A stretch of 64,000 bases of DNA from Unio delphinus (lineage: Eukaryota > Mollusca > Bivalvia > Unionida > Unionidae): the NCBI GenBank assembly GCA_029339505.1, contig JAQISU010000022.1:15923501-15987500 (forward strand), read 5' to 3'. Made by a program: the position numbers and the translations under genes. Each line of letters opens with the position of its first letter. The stretch's first letter is position 1. The notes below the pieces were generated by a model. It worked only from the letters and a program-made list of their open reading frames with translations. It did not search any database and was not told the DNA's origin. Shown here in pieces: positions 1 through 14,303 of this stretch.

Positions 1-83
1 GTTGCAACTACCTAGTCGCTCCTTACGACACGTAGTGTGGGCACGTCAGACCAATTATACTACCCGGACGAGCATGGGGGTTT
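1..83. other. Unique host DNA left of the tandem duplication
   Basis: No gene seen. This short stretch is not repeated at 13.4 kb, so it marks the left edge of the duplicated unit, which starts at the ATTGTTCACAC sequence at 84. Confidence 0.6.
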
Positions 84-508
84 ATTGTTCACACATTAAA
101 AGCTGTCTGCTAATGGGGGACAACAAAGAGAATAGTTTAAGCATTCATAAAGAAACTTATTTTTACAAAGGAAACTCAAATGTCATTATTTAACAATCCA
201 TTGCAGTAGCCCATATATTATATCATAGAAACGAACGAGCATTTTATATCGCTTTTATTTTTCCATCTATTGTCGTAGGTGCCAAACATTTGTTGAAAAC
301 GTCAGTTTGGTTTGAAGTTATTTACTGCATGATTCTTATTTAACAATGGCTACTAGGCACTACTAATATATTTTCTCAGAGGCGAGTTATGTAATCGTTA
401 ATTATATTCTGGTTACGGTTTGCTGATGAAAGTGACGGCTATAATGACATGTTGGACTACTTTGAATTTACACAAAGATAAATCGCATTGGAAATATAAG
501 AGACTCAC

Positions 509-781
509 AAATAACCTCCGGTGTGATGCTATCAACTACAGGTTTATTGGTGACTCTATTCATTGCCATGCATGAGTAATTCCCTGCGTCCTTTCTTGTT
601 GCATTTGATATTTGCATTGTGGCTAAATCCGCTAGCCCCCTTTTTTCAGTATCGGAGTTACTTTGCTTTATCCATTTGAAAGAACAGTACGGATAACAGT
701 TGGCCAAGCATGTAATGTTTAAAGAGTCAAATTCACGAATGTTTGCCTTCTTTGGAATGAAGGTAATGTTGTCTGGGCCAC
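509..781 (-). CDS. Exon encoding one Ig-like (C2/I-set type) domain, copy 1
   Basis: On the minus strand a 273-bp exon is bounded by a pyrimidine-rich acceptor (tttttcccAG, 783-782) and a strong donor GTGAGT (508-503). It encodes one immunoglobulin-like domain: NITC with the first cysteine, a KWIK tryptophan strand, and the hallmark KDAGNYSCMA carrying the second cysteine. Both ends are phase 1, the usual class for shuffled Ig exons. The next exon upstream in the same gene is probably the Cys-rich exon at 1553-1650. The gene is therefore likely a secreted or membrane protein mixing Cys-rich and Ig modules. The 5' and 3' ends of the gene are not in view. Confidence 0.8.
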
Positions 782-837
782 CTGGGAAAAAAACACAATA
801 TAGTATCATAAAGTTGTATATATATTGACTGGGACAG

Positions 838-840
<3 letters not shown>

Positions 841-910
<70 letters not shown>
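841..910. repeat. (CA)n microsatellite, copy 1
   Basis: About 70 bp of perfect CA, followed by interrupted CA. In copy 2 the perfect tract is about 50 bp (14249-14298), a 20-bp length difference that shifts the copy offset from 13408 to 13388. Confidence 0.95.
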
Positions 911-915
<5 letters not shown>

Positions 916-1552
916 ACAAGCACACACTAACACACACACGCATACACACATAAACTCACACAACATATATATAAAAAATGGGTTTAATGACATGCCGAAA
1001 TACTATGATTTAGCAGAAGAATATAAAATATTATAATGATTATAACTAAAGATTCAAAGAGACCTCCACGTTTAAGCTGTCAACCACTGTTTCATTGGGG
1101 TCTACATTATTTATTCAGCAACACGTTTCGTTTAGTCATCTCTTAACGCTGAAAATAGTGGTTGAAAACGTCATCGTTAATTTCTTGTCTATATGCTTAT
1201 ATATCATGATGCATTGCCTTTCATAATATTCTACGGTGGACGAACTTAAAATATAAAAAGCAACAACATCATTTGAAGTTTTAATCACCACATTGTAAGA
1301 AATTTTCACAACAGTAATATGTACAATCAAACAAACTTTATTCAAAAGAAAAGGGAGGGAAAAAGTAACTTTAAAGGTGTTAGTAGCTTCGTAAATATTA
1401 CCTTTATTTTTATATGCATTTGATCATATTTTCTGGCAATACGATGGAATAAATGCTTCTCACATACAAGTCTTAGTTATCATATAGGTGTCAACAAATA
1501 AGGCTCACATAAACAGTTAAGGTAGTGATTTGGAAAATCAGACTAGACTTAC

Positions 1553-1650
1553 AAATATTGCAGTTCTGGTCGCCATTGTGATTCCACTCAGGACAGCATG
1601 AATTGTAATATGATCCTCTTGACGTCATTCTTGTTTTTTGTAACGTACAC
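1553..1650 (-). CDS. Cys-rich (EGF/EMI-like) exon, copy 1
   Basis: A 98-bp minus-strand exon with acceptor ttttttgaAG (1652-1651) and perfect donor GTAAGT (1552-1547). It is open in one frame (phase 2 in, phase 1 out) and encodes a peptide containing SYYNSCCPEWNHNGDQNC. The CCPxW...NC pattern resembles the cysteine modules of EMI/EGF-type extracellular proteins. It lies upstream, in transcription order, of the Ig exon, and its exit phase (1) matches the Ig exon's entry phase. It is too short for a standard ORF search. Family placement is by eye only. Confidence 0.6.
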
Positions 1651-1690
1651 CTTCAAAAAAACACTTGAGTATTATGATGCAATACATTCA

Positions 1691-2215
1691 TATATATATG
1701 GAGGGGGATTACCGCCATAATTCTATGCATGTATTTTGTAATCTTCCTGATGCGTTATTGTAAATTGCTGTTGGCAAGTGCTACTTTCATAATTCTGTCC
1801 ATGTATATTGTTATCTTTATTGATGCAAACTGTACGTGGTAACTTGCAAGTGCTACTTTCCTTATGCATTATTGTAAATGGCTGCTTGCAAGTGCTACAT
1901 TCCTAATTCCATCCATGTATATTGTATTCTTCATTGATGCAAACGGTAAAGGGCTAGTTGCAAGTGCTTAGATCTACTTTCCTTCTGCGTCATGGTATCT
2001 TGCTTTTCACCAAACGCTAACTTCATACCGTAGTTTGTCGTATGGCAAATGCTATGTCAGTTATTACGAGTTGTATATTCTATTTATATAAACTTGCCAC
2101 ATTACAAATTACATCATTTCAACTCCTGACTTCTTTCTTTTCCAACTCGTGTCGCCATCTGTTGTCATAATGGGATACTACATGCCATTATGACAACAGA
2201 CGGCGCTCTAAATTT
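1691..2215 (+). repeat. Dispersed MITE-like repeat with terminal foldback, copy 1
   Basis: This segment has internal repeats around TTGCAAGTGCTAC and GATGCAAAC. It ends in a 21-bp foldback: CGCCATCTGTTGTCATAATGG (arms 2153-2173 and 2185-2205, one mismatch, 11-nt loop). Related sequence occurs inverted at about 48715-49360, where the motif CGCCATCTGTTGTCATAATG and the GGAGGGGGATTACCGCCATAATTC end both reappear. It looks like a non-autonomous mobile element. No coding region is evident. Confidence 0.65.
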
Positions 2216-2519
2216 CCTAGTTTTTCCTCAATGAAAATAACAAATGCTCCCCAGGGGAAGTTAGATTGCTTTACGGCAGTAATTTTGTGCGGCAAAAAGA
2301 ACCTAATAGATCTACGTGTGAAAAAAACCCAACTTTTAATTCTTTCAGTCCCGTCTATTTTAGGTGTAAGGTAGCGACGAATTTTTAATTTTTCTATAAA
2401 ACCATATTCTTTATCGAAGCTCTAAGTGATTTTATGATACCTTAAGAAGACAAAACCGCCATCACAACAGCAGGGTGGTCTTAGTTAAGTTAGTAACTTG
2501 TTGTTATCGGCTATTGGAG

Positions 2520-3990
<1,471 letters not shown>

Positions 3991-5370
3991 ATCACAAGTG
4001 CTCGACGCGAGCTTGATGTGGAAAAAAAACTTAAATAATCTAAAGGAACAAAATCATACAGAGAGACAAAAATACCCATTCTGACATAGGACCCACTCTA
4101 TCATACTATATTAAAAGAGAAGGTATGTAACATCCAAATACTTACACATGTAAGACCTGACGCTGATATTTATGTTTTATGCGTCTAAACAAAATCAACA
4201 TGTGCTATGTCTTGCATGTAAACCTAGGTTACACCGCTGACCCTCCATTTTCTTTCTGCTATTTCCGTATTTAAAATCACAAGACCATTATCTTTGGCTT
4301 GTTTTACTCCTGAGATATTTTTTCTATTCATCAATCCATCATTGACTTTTCTGCGTTGTACCAAACTGAAGTTATGGCTTCTGAAACGTGCAATTTTCAA
4401 GAATTTTTCATCTTGGGACAAGTGTGAACTCATGTGACAACCGATGAAAAGAGCTGTAGTCATTTAACATATTTAATATGACCCAGAACTTAACTTGACA
4501 ATGAATTAAAAAATGTATTTAGTAGGAAATGTTTCACATGTTTTTTTCTGGAGTATTTGGGTAAATCGTGTCACCCGATGACCCTGGGTCGTTAAGATCG
4601 CCCAGTTTAATACACTTCACAGAAGTAAATCTTTTTCTGTGATACTAATGTACATATGCTCCGGCAAAAATAACATTCAGAATAACATCAAAACATTAAT
4701 ACCTCATAAAATGTAGATTAAAACAAACACACCCCAAGCCTCTATTCATTGTTGGAAATATAATTTTCTTTGTAATGAGCTTCTGTACATCTCGCTGCCT
4801 AAATAAAGAGCTTGTCAGAGAGTCAGCTGGCAGGGGAATTAGGGGAGTAACTAATCACACTAAGATATCTCAAGCACTCTTGAAAACGACCCAAAACAGT
4901 TCAAATTATTTTTTAAAGTTGAAATTATTTCATTTGAACAGATAATGGTTTAATCTTAAATACCCCAGAATTGAAAATTAAAAATGTAAGAAATGTTTAA
5001 GCCAATAACCTAATCACCCACAGCAATGAAAGTTATTGTGCTTTTGGTTCTTGACATTGAATAAAAGCATTCTATTCCTTTTAAGGTAGTCTAATATTTC
5101 ATGCACTGGTGTAGTATAATCATTTATCAATAATTAAATCAGTATTCATTACCCAAGTAGTCCATATACTAAAGTTGTGATACAATTAATGTTTACAAGT
5201 AAATCAAACAATATGCAGTCTAATTAGTACAATAAATTGTAGTTGATGATTTTGTATAGGGTTCCTTGCATTTAAGTTTTTACCCAAAAGCAAATAGTTA
5301 TTTTTTGGACATTATTTTGTTGACCTTTTTTACCAATAATATATCCAGTTTATTGTTGCTTTATTTTCAG

Positions 5371-5628
5371 ATGATGAGCAATCAGCAGCTTGCAGCAGAC
5401 TTGTTGAGGAAGGCTGCTGATGCCTTGTCTACCTCTACCACAGTCCCATGTGCAACAAGTGCTACAGGTGTCTCGAGACCTATTTCAGAGCATGAAAACT
5501 TGCGGAATATATTTTCTCCATACAGAGCTGGTGGAAGGTTCCCAAATGCAAGACGAGGAAACAGTAAAGGCAGGGAACCCATGTCATGTTGGACACACAG
5601 ATTTTGCTTGTTATCAAGCACATCTGAG
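5371..5628 (+). CDS. First coding exon of an unidentified plus-strand gene, copy 1
   Basis: A pyrimidine-rich acceptor (ttgctttattttcAG) sits directly before ATGATGAGC, so translation probably starts at the first base of this 258-bp exon; the 5' UTR would lie upstream. The donor is GAG|GTATAA, phase 0. The 86 codons encode a Gln/Ala-rich helix (NQQLAADLLRKAADAL), a Ser/Thr linker, then NIFSPYRAGGRFPNARRG and CWTHRFCLL. From memory this N-terminal pattern occurs in multicopy invertebrate proteins, some linked to HECT-type E3 ligases; that recall is weak. Likely downstream coding exons are at 8520-8612 and 9978-10132, with at least one exon between them and this one not identified. Confidence 0.55.
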
Positions 5629-8298
5629 GTATAAAGAAAACCCCAGCTATCTTTAAATCATAGATTTTTTTCAGTTATGAACAAAGTCCTTTCGTTTATA
5701 TGGAAACAAAAATTCATTAAGCATGTGTGTTTGTGTATGTGGTATTTAGATTTTTAACATAGCTTTTAAATATTTTCAGTTATATCACTATGATGTCTGC
5801 AGTGTGGCAGTTTATGGTATAACGGTACCAATTGCGCAAGTCCATGTGGGTGGAGCTTAAGGTGTAGGGAACATTGCAATCAGAAAAAACAACACTAGCT
5901 ATGATTGGTGGATTATGTAAGAGTTGTACTTTCTGTTAGGCTTAAAAAAAGTTTAGCCACTTGGCAACATGTGAATTTATGCTAATTCCTAAATAGATCA
6001 AATTTTGTATTTTTTATGATTTTTCGAAAATGTAATACACATGACTGAAAATATGTATGTTGTGACTAGATAACTCATACCCCTGTCTAGTTCCAGCAGA
6101 GTTATCTCTCTTAAATGCAATGGAGTACCTGGTTTTGTCATCGTCAAATTGACAATCTAACATTGTTCTCTATAACAGTGTGTGAGATGCACGCTAAATT
6201 AGGATAGAAAATATATTTATCTCTCCAGATATTAGCATTGAGGTCTATGGAAAAACAATTGGTACCGTGATACCTAAAAGATAATACCAGCTTCACAGTG
6301 TATCCATAGTTACGAGTATACATAGCCACCATTTCTATACTGTCATAGTGTCATTTTGTTAAACAATGGGTATTGAGATGTTTTGGTCTAATATTGACAG
6401 ACTTTTACATAGAAAATGTAGAAAATAACACACATTAGCTTTGGAATGGGGCTTTTGTAACTATATGTATAACATATATAGAGTGATGGCTTTGTGACTG
6501 TGTAGTCAGCTCCAAAAATATTAGCATACAGGCCAAAAAAAGTTATGTAAAGTTAATATAGTTAATTTTAGCCAAATATTGACTATTTTATGCGCAAAAG
6601 ATGAAAAATCATGGATAAAATACAACTTTTTTGTTCTTGTAAAGCATGTTATAGACCAGGATAGAGGACACTCCTGGTCCATGTGTAGATAGTTCACTTG
6701 TATCATAAAGAATATTCTGGTATAAGTATTTTAGGTAGTTTGCTAAAGATATGGTATTCCTTCCTATTTTGATTTTAATTGTCCTACTCTACTTGTCTTT
6801 ATTTGTAAACTTTTGTGTCTTGAAATTAAAAATGCGATTCTCTAGTTAGTTACATAATCATTCTTGAGGTCTCGACTATATATATATATAATCCTGGATT
6901 TTAGGTTCTCACTTTATCAGTAATACATTTTTGGATAATTTAATTGCATTGAAGTTAATACATGTGTTCTTGAATTCATGTGTATTACATGAATAATATA
7001 TTGGAGGAAAGTACACACCTTATGCATATCATTCAGTTATCTCCCTTACACCAGACATAACATTTCAATAAATAGAAACCCACAATGTTAGTGATGGTGT
7101 ATGAAAATAAGAAAAGATTTGTGAATTATCATATTAGCCCTCAGTCTTGATGCAAATTTAACTAGAAGTACTTTAATAATTTCTCCCAGTAAAGTTTACA
7201 AGTTTGAAAACTGATTCAACATGCTTTGTTTGGTTTAGGTATTTTTTCTGCCTAACTGAAGCCCATTATTATTAATTTCTTATTTAGAAGAAATATGAAT
7301 TACATGCATCTATATTATCTACATTATTCACCCTTTAATATTAGCTGGGAATGAACACCATGTCACCTGATATTTGGTGCCTGTAAGGGATGTTATAGCA
7401 CAGTTGCCTTTTTTATTGTCCTTGTACCTATGGTCCACTGCCTCCAAATATTGTCCAAGGTAATATCATCACGCTCTTGCTTCACATTTTTCTCATTGCT
7501 GCTTGTGTCTCCTTTAATTTCATTATCATTAGCTATATCTCCCATTTAGATACACACTTTCCTTTTTTTTAGTAATTTTGTGACTAATTGAGGTTGGTGG
7601 TTACTTAACATCAATGATATTGCTGATCTTTACTGTTCTCATCTTTGCTCTGATGCCACATTGGACTTCATTTTTTGGGTGGTAGTGACACACTCTTTGG
7701 ATATTTTGTCAACATTCCTCCAGACTTCACCTGCCAAATAATGTGGGATATTGCTGGTTGTATGTAGATCATCGTGATTTCTGAAAGCTATTTTCAACTT
7801 AAAGAGGATATGGCTATATTAATTTTAATGATAGATCTTAAAATCTCAAGGGTCTCCCAACAACTAAAGCTCAGTATCCCCATTTCCCATTAAGGGAAAT
7901 ACCAATTATTATTCCCATGCTTTTTATATATTAAAAAATATAGACATATTATTATCCTTCCTCTGTCTGTCTGTCTGTCAATCCATCTGTTACTGCACCT
8001 TCATCCTAATGGCTGATTGGAAATCCACACAATTTATTAATTATCTTGCCCATGTGTGGATCACTTTGAGCAAGAGGCGTGTCATTCCTACCTCCCTCTA
8101 AGGGAGGGAGACAGGTAAAAATACAGCAATTGCATATAATGACATTTTTTAATGACATTTGACCAAAGTGAATATATCTGATCATAGGAAAAGACATGTC
8201 ATGTATGTGACAGATACTGCATTTTAATGTCTGGGTCACTGCTGGTGAGGGTGAGTATGGGGTGGGTAATGGAATATGCTATAAAAAAAAACAACAAC

Positions 8299-8352
8299 AA
8301 GGCAATTGTGAATCCATATGCTATAAAAAGCATAGGGATTCACAATTGCCTT
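8299..8352. repeat. Near-perfect short foldback, copy 1
   Basis: AAGGCAATTGTGAATCC and its exact reverse complement (17 bp) flank a further paired ATGCT/AGCAT and a 6-nt loop, giving a stem of about 24 bp with one mismatch. In copy 2 (21691-21744) one arm has a g-to-t change that unpairs a base. It could be a foldback mobile-element relic. The loop and stem are short for a microRNA precursor. Confidence 0.6.
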
Positions 8353-8519
8353 AGTTTTTATGCTTCTAGTGAACCTGCATTAAAAGACTAACAAATGATG
8401 AAGAAGGGTAGCAATTAATTTTGTTTCATGAAGATTTATCCTCTACCATTGTGTAACAACTTTACCAGCTACATGTATGCAGGCAAGAAATATATTTAAA
8501 TATTCAATTGTTATTACAG

Positions 8520-8612
8520 ATCAAAGGTTTCACTGGGATGCCCAAATGACGAAAGTTTTAAAAGATTCATTCATTGACTGGATTAATATTGCTTATGGCT
8601 GCAGCCTTCCAG
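8520..8612 (+). CDS. Probable internal exon of the plus-strand gene, copy 1
   Basis: A 93-bp stretch between tgttattacAG and CCAG|GTACTG, open only when entered in phase 1. It encodes a peptide including FHWDAQMTKVLKDSFIDW and exits in phase 1, which matches the entry phase of the next candidate exon at 9978. The phase-0 exit of the 5371-5628 exon does not match, so one unseen exon should lie between. No family recognised. Confidence 0.4.
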
Positions 8613-9977
8613 GTACTGCTCTTACATAGTATACATTTTGTTCAGTACAACCTTGCATACATTTTTTGTACTTTTTTTTTCCTATTGGTACTGAATACTC
8701 CGTAATGCGGAATTACAGCAGTGCCCCCAACAGCTATGTCTGTGAACAGGTTGCTTTTAGTGCAAATTCAGAAATAGTCATGTATTGAGGTGTATAGTTG
8801 TCTATGTACAGTCATCTGGACCTTGTTTTTTTTTTTTTCTACTTCAGTTTTGTTCAGGAAAAGAGATGCAAATGATGTAAGAAGGATCTTGTATTTGCTG
8901 GATTAGATCATTTGGACCAATTTAACTCTTTTTCAATTATGCTGATTTGATGTTTAAAGTGTTGAGGCATAGTTATTGAAGCTCCTTGTTTGCCCTTCTC
9001 CCAGTAATGCAAACTAGGGTAAAATGTGCCTTTGTGGGATAAAATCAACACAAAGGTATCTACCATGGACATGGTCTGTTATTATCTCATGTTTTATACA
9101 GATAGGGGTATTTTAGATTTAAATTTTTTAAGCAATATGTATACTGCTGCCACAAGGCTGTTAGGCTTTTGCACAATAACTTTAATAGTTGTTGAAACAT
9201 GCAAAGACCAAGGTGAAAGAAGGAAAACTGTTTCTGCACAATAACTCACAGCTAAAGTTACTAAACTTTGTGGGTTGTATCTAGTCATATAGTATATGCA
9301 TATGTAAAGTGGTCATCAGGTTTTTTGTTATTATTTTGCTGCAGCTCATTTGTTTCATTTTCAAAGGATGCATTGATCGATGCAATGTTTGAAAAATTGC
9401 TAATGCCTGAATATAAAATGTTGTGCTGTGAATCTACATGTTCATGTACATAATATCTGTTCATATAACTGTTTTATAATGATACTATGTAGTTCATTTT
9501 TTCATCCTTGCATTTATTGGTAATAAGGCAAATTTGATTGTGTGAAATCTACATGTTTTGTGAATGAGCAATGGAGTATCGATATATTTGCTAACACTGA
9601 ACAGAAACATGCTTTTTCATAAAGTTGTTTCAAAGAAATTATCAGAATTATATAAGTTAAAGAGTTTTGTTGCTAATCGACTGGTCTTCACAGGTTTAAA
9701 ATAAAGTTGTTCGTAAATGATAATGGAATATAAATAATATTCTTCTTCCTATGTAATTTATTAACATTTAGAATTTAGTATTCATGCATGCAGACTGCAA
9801 AGAAAACTGATTAAATATGAATCCAAATAAATCAGAGAGATAGAGAAATATCAAGGTATATACGCTGTTTGGAGTACAAGCTCAGTAAAAGCACTGCAAA
9901 ACAGGCCCAACACCTGCAAGATTGTTGTCTAGTTCATTGCATTGGGATGCAGTATTAGTCTCTGGTCTCTCTTTCAG

Positions 9978-10132
9978 GTAAAACAGCAGTGGAACAATGG
10001 ATACTTGAAAGCAAAATCAAAGCACCTTACAACAAAGTCCGAATAAAACTAATGAACATGAAGAGGCTTCAGCAAGAAAAAAACCAAGCAACAACTATAG
10101 AAAATTGGTGTACTTTAAGTACCCCTTCTTGA
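9978..10132 (+). CDS. Probable terminal coding exon of the plus-strand gene, copy 1
   Basis: Acceptor ctctctttcAG, entry phase 1, then an open frame of 51 codons ending in TGA at 10130. The peptide is basic and helical (KTAVEQWILESKIKAPYNKV, MKRLQQEKNQATTIENW). The entry phase agrees with the exit phase of 8520-8612, which supports joining them. Function unknown. Confidence 0.45.
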
Positions 10133-10199
10133 AACACTCATGTTAGTCCATCCAAGCTTCCATCCATCCATCTGGCACACACATATTAATTCAGCTAGT

Positions 10200-10790
10200 T
10201 GGTTTTGAATGAATTGCCATGAAATTTGGTAAATATTATAGGCATCACTTAATGATGATCATATAGATAAATTATTTTGTGATGCAATTTTTATTAGAGT
10301 TCTCATTCTTACTTTCAACTGAATTCCATGTATGACAAAGTCTTGTAATCACAATTATCTTACATTTTTCAGTTGATTGCTATGAAACTTGGTAAATGTT
10401 GTAGTCATCAACTCAGCATCAACCTATATACATTGGGCTCGTTCTAAACTACTTGGATGATTTACATAAAACTTGACACAGAGACCATCTTGAAAATCTA
10501 TTTATTGCTGCTTCTCTTAAATGGATAGTCATATCAACATGTGGTTTTCAATAAAAGACTTCTTACAATATCTTGCTGGTTCTAAATGAAAATGGTGCCA
10601 ATCTTATATCCAATATGGCTGATATGACATCCATCTTGGTACTCCTACTGAAAGGATGGTCTTGTTGACATGGGTTTTCACCAAAAGACTTCAGATGATG
10701 TCTAGTTGGTCCAAAATGAAAATGGTAATAATTTTAAGCCCAGTATGGCTGTCACAGTAACTACTTTGAAAATCTTGTTATTGCTCAAAA
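10200..10790. repeat. Decayed tandem-repeat region, copy 1 (deleted form)
   Basis: Diverged tandem monomers: one type contains CCATGAAATTTGGTAAATAT..., another contains ATGGCTG...CATCTTGAAAATCTTGTTATTGCT...GTTTTCACCAAAAGACTTC...TAGTTGGTCC. Here the array is interrupted at 10420-10437 by an 18-bp filler where copy 2 has 2.96 kb. Confidence 0.65.
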
Positions 10791-10849
10791 ATATCAGCAA
10801 TGGTTTCAACACTTATTGGTTAAAATGAAAAAATGCTCTTATGTTGATG

Positions 10850-13480
10850 TCCTGAAAATTATTTTTGGCCAGTATAGCATCAGTTCATCCAAGAGGCTCT
10901 TGTTTACTTTTTGAATTGTCATTTATTTGTAGAATCTCCAAAATTTTGAGGCATGTTTCAGTGGTAATGACCCTCTTATGCTTAATATTAACTGTGACAA
11001 AAGTGCACACCTATATACATTGGGCTATGAGAGTCACTATATCATTTAAACCCTTGTGTACCTCACAAAAAACTACTGAAACCTTGTTTTTTAATTGTAT
11101 CACTCCTTCCTCTAGTTACAAAATGTGAATCAAAAGTTCTCCTACATTAACTTTGTACCCTAATTATTTTGTTAGTCATGTGAGTGATCTCAGACCCACA
11201 TGAGCCTCTTACCTCTAGCATGGTTTATGCTAGGATCACCAAATTTGGTAAATGTTTTGTGGCTTATATACTGTATTTTCCTATGTAAAATAAGTCCTAT
11301 TCACTAATGACCAATACACATTTGCATTCTCAGACACACCATTTTGTTTTAATTTGCGTGTTTTAACTCTGTGTGCAGCTTATGGCTATTTATTTTGCAA
11401 AAACTATGGGATCCCTTACCCAGTACACATAAATTATATGTCTGTGAATTAACTCAGTACACAAAATTCAGTATCCATGACTTTACACAGTACACAAAAT
11501 TAAGTATCCATGAAAATTAAATCTTTCACTAAACCTCAAAGTTAAATGAATTCACAATATCTGATTGCTTCCTTAAGAGTGATCTTTTGGTGTGGTTGTG
11601 CATTGTCAGTCATCAGTTGTCTTTTGTGCACCTTGAACAGATATTTATATAGTACATCCTCACCTTTTACATTTTTAGCTCATCTGGCAATAAAGTTCAT
11701 GTTTGGTTGTGGATGAAATATACTGAATAAACAAATCTTACTTTTAATGTGTGTTCTTTTTTTATTGCATTGTTGAAACATAGTATGTAATAACATTTAC
11801 ATAAAAATCTTATGAGTATAGGGTTTGTATTATTTTTTTTTTAATCCAGGAAAACTTTATACAAAATAATGTGTTTTTGTGTATCTACCTTTCATTCTGA
11901 GCATCTACATACAATGTCAGTTATGTAAGTCACTCTATTAAGCAGTACAGTTCACTTTATATCTGCCTCTTTTGTAACTTTCTTAATTTCTTCCCCTTTC
12001 TTTCCTCCTTATTTTTGCAATTTCATACACAATGCCATACACATTTTAATTAAGTTTCTGCTTGTAACTTCTTTTTTATTTCTTCTCATCTTTTATCAAC
12101 TTCCTCATTGTTCATCTTTGTGCTCTATATATCATGCCTAAATGCTGATAATTTAGCTAAGAGAATTTTCACTATGACTTCAACAATTTAAAATTATTGT
12201 CATAACTCAATTTCATCTGCTATATATTCACATATATTTATAATGTTTGTATGTCAAAAGGAGAAAAACGAACCATTGGTTTTCATTCTAATCCTTTACT
12301 ATCTGTATTACAGAACTTATAATCTTGAACTACACAGTTATAAAATTAAATGTTTAAACTAAAAGCCTTTTTTACATTACTGAAATGGCTTAAAACATAT
12401 GAAAAGATTGATTTTCATCTGACATACCTTGTGCATAATGTCTAAATGGAGCTACTCCAGAGTACCTACAGGAGTTATTGAACTATTACTCGGCACTTAA
12501 TACCATTTAAGATCAACATCACATATGAAACCTTCTTCCATCAGAGTCAAGAATTTAACAATTTTAAAATGTTTCCAATACTCCGGTATATTTCTGTGGA
12601 AAAAGATTTCACAGGCCGTAAAAGTGCCAAAATATTAGTATTTAAAAGAGATGATATTTAAGTCATTCTTTTTTTACTCAAGACATGTTGAACTAAATAG
12701 TAATTTCTATTAACTTTTTGTATGATGTATATTGCTTCACTTTTTTAGAGGACCTCGAGGTAAAATTATTTTCATCTAAATCAGTTCCCTCTGTAAATAA
12801 AGAATTATTAATAGTATTGTGTAAACAATTTGATCCAGGTCTGATGGTTATAAAGAACTGGTAATAGTATTATTGGGTAGACATATGGATCTGGGTCTGA
12901 TGATTATAAAGAATTATTAATAGTATTGGGTAAACAATTGGATCCAGGTCTGATGATCTACTTATTGTCAAAATTGTTTGATTTAATTTAATTAGATCAC
13001 AAATTAGAGGTGATGAATTCAAGATAACCATTTACAAGCCTTTAATCTAAGATCAGGACCCACTTATGTACTTTGACTGGAGGAAAATGACACCAAATGG
13101 AATGTAAATCTTAGCATAAAATAATAAGTTATCCCAATTAAGCAGCGTATCCTTATACCATCATATGCCACGTTTTTTAATTTCATTTTAATTCTTCGGT
13201 TTATCTGGAAATTCATTTGACAAGTAAATCTTTGAATAATAATTAGACATAGCATTTTCATATTGAGGCTGATTGCATATGGGTACATACAATCTCTATA
13301 TTAATATGCAATGAGTTCATAAAGTTAGGTTATTCAAAGTTTTCCATGATTATCACAAGATATAAGGTTAAAGATATATTAGGTGTAAAACTGGCCTGTT
13401 CCTGATGATTGTGACTGGAGTAAGATGTGTAATTAGCAATCAAATTACATACAAACATGGAGTCGTTGCATGGCATGATG
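10850..13480. other. Non-coding host DNA, copy 1
   Basis: AT-rich; no exon with convincing domain content. Around 12780-12960 is a three-unit imperfect tandem repeat of about 67 bp with cores TAAAGAATTATTAATAGTATTG and GATCCAGGTCTGATG. The duplicate is at 27190-29820. Confidence 0.5.
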
Positions 13481-13916
13481 GGAAAAAATCAATTGTTCAC
13501 ACATTAAAAGCTGTCTGCTAATGGGGGACAACAAAGAGAATAGTTTAAGCATTCATAAAGAAACTTATTTTTACAAAGGAAACTCAAATGTCATTATTTA
13601 ACAATCCATTGCAGTAGCCCATATATTATATCATAGAAACGAACGAGCATTTTATATCGCTTTTATTTTTCCATCTATTGTCGTAGGTGCCAAACATTTG
13701 TTGAAAACGTCAGTTTGGTTTGAAGTTATTTACTGCATGATTCTTATTTAACAATGGCTACTAGGCACTACTAATATATTTTCTCAGAGGCGAGTTATGT
13801 AATCGTTAATTATATTCTGGTTACGGTTTGCTGATGAAAGTGACGGCTATAATGACATGTTGGACTACTTTGAATTTACACAAAGATAAATCGCATTGGA
13901 AATATAAGAGACTCAC

Positions 13917-14189
13917 AAATAACCTCCGGTGTGATGCTATCAACTACAGGTTTATTGGTGACTCTATTCATTGCCATGCATGAGTAATTCCCTGCGTCCT
14001 TTCTTGTTGCATTTGATATTTGCATTGTGGCTAAATCCGCTAGCCCCCTTTTTTCAGTATCGGAGTTACTTTGCTTTATCCATTTGAAAGAACAGTACGG
14101 ATAACAGTTGGCCAAGCATGTAATGTTTAAAGAGTCAAATTCACGAATGTTTGCCTTCTTTGGAATGAAGGTAATGTTGTCTGGGCCAC
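13917..14189 (-). CDS. Exon encoding one Ig-like domain, copy 2
   Basis: Duplicate of the 509-781 exon with the same translation, acceptor and donor. No disabling difference is visible, so the tandem duplication gives two intact copies of this exon. Confidence 0.78.
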
Positions 14190-14245
14190 CTGGGAAAAAA
14201 ACACAATATAGTATCATAAAGTTGTATATATATTGACTGGGACAG

Positions 14246-14248
<3 letters not shown>

Positions 14249-14298
<50 letters not shown>
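14249..14298. repeat. (CA)n microsatellite, copy 2
   Basis: Shorter allele of the same tract as in copy 1. Confidence 0.95.

Positions 14299-14303
<5 letters not shown>

Noticed and set aside
733..993. Val/Cys-repeat ORF
   Set aside because: Translation of the CA microsatellite.
5780..5880. Possible extra exon after ttttcag at 5779
   Set aside because: All three frames close quickly and no donor with matching phase was seen.
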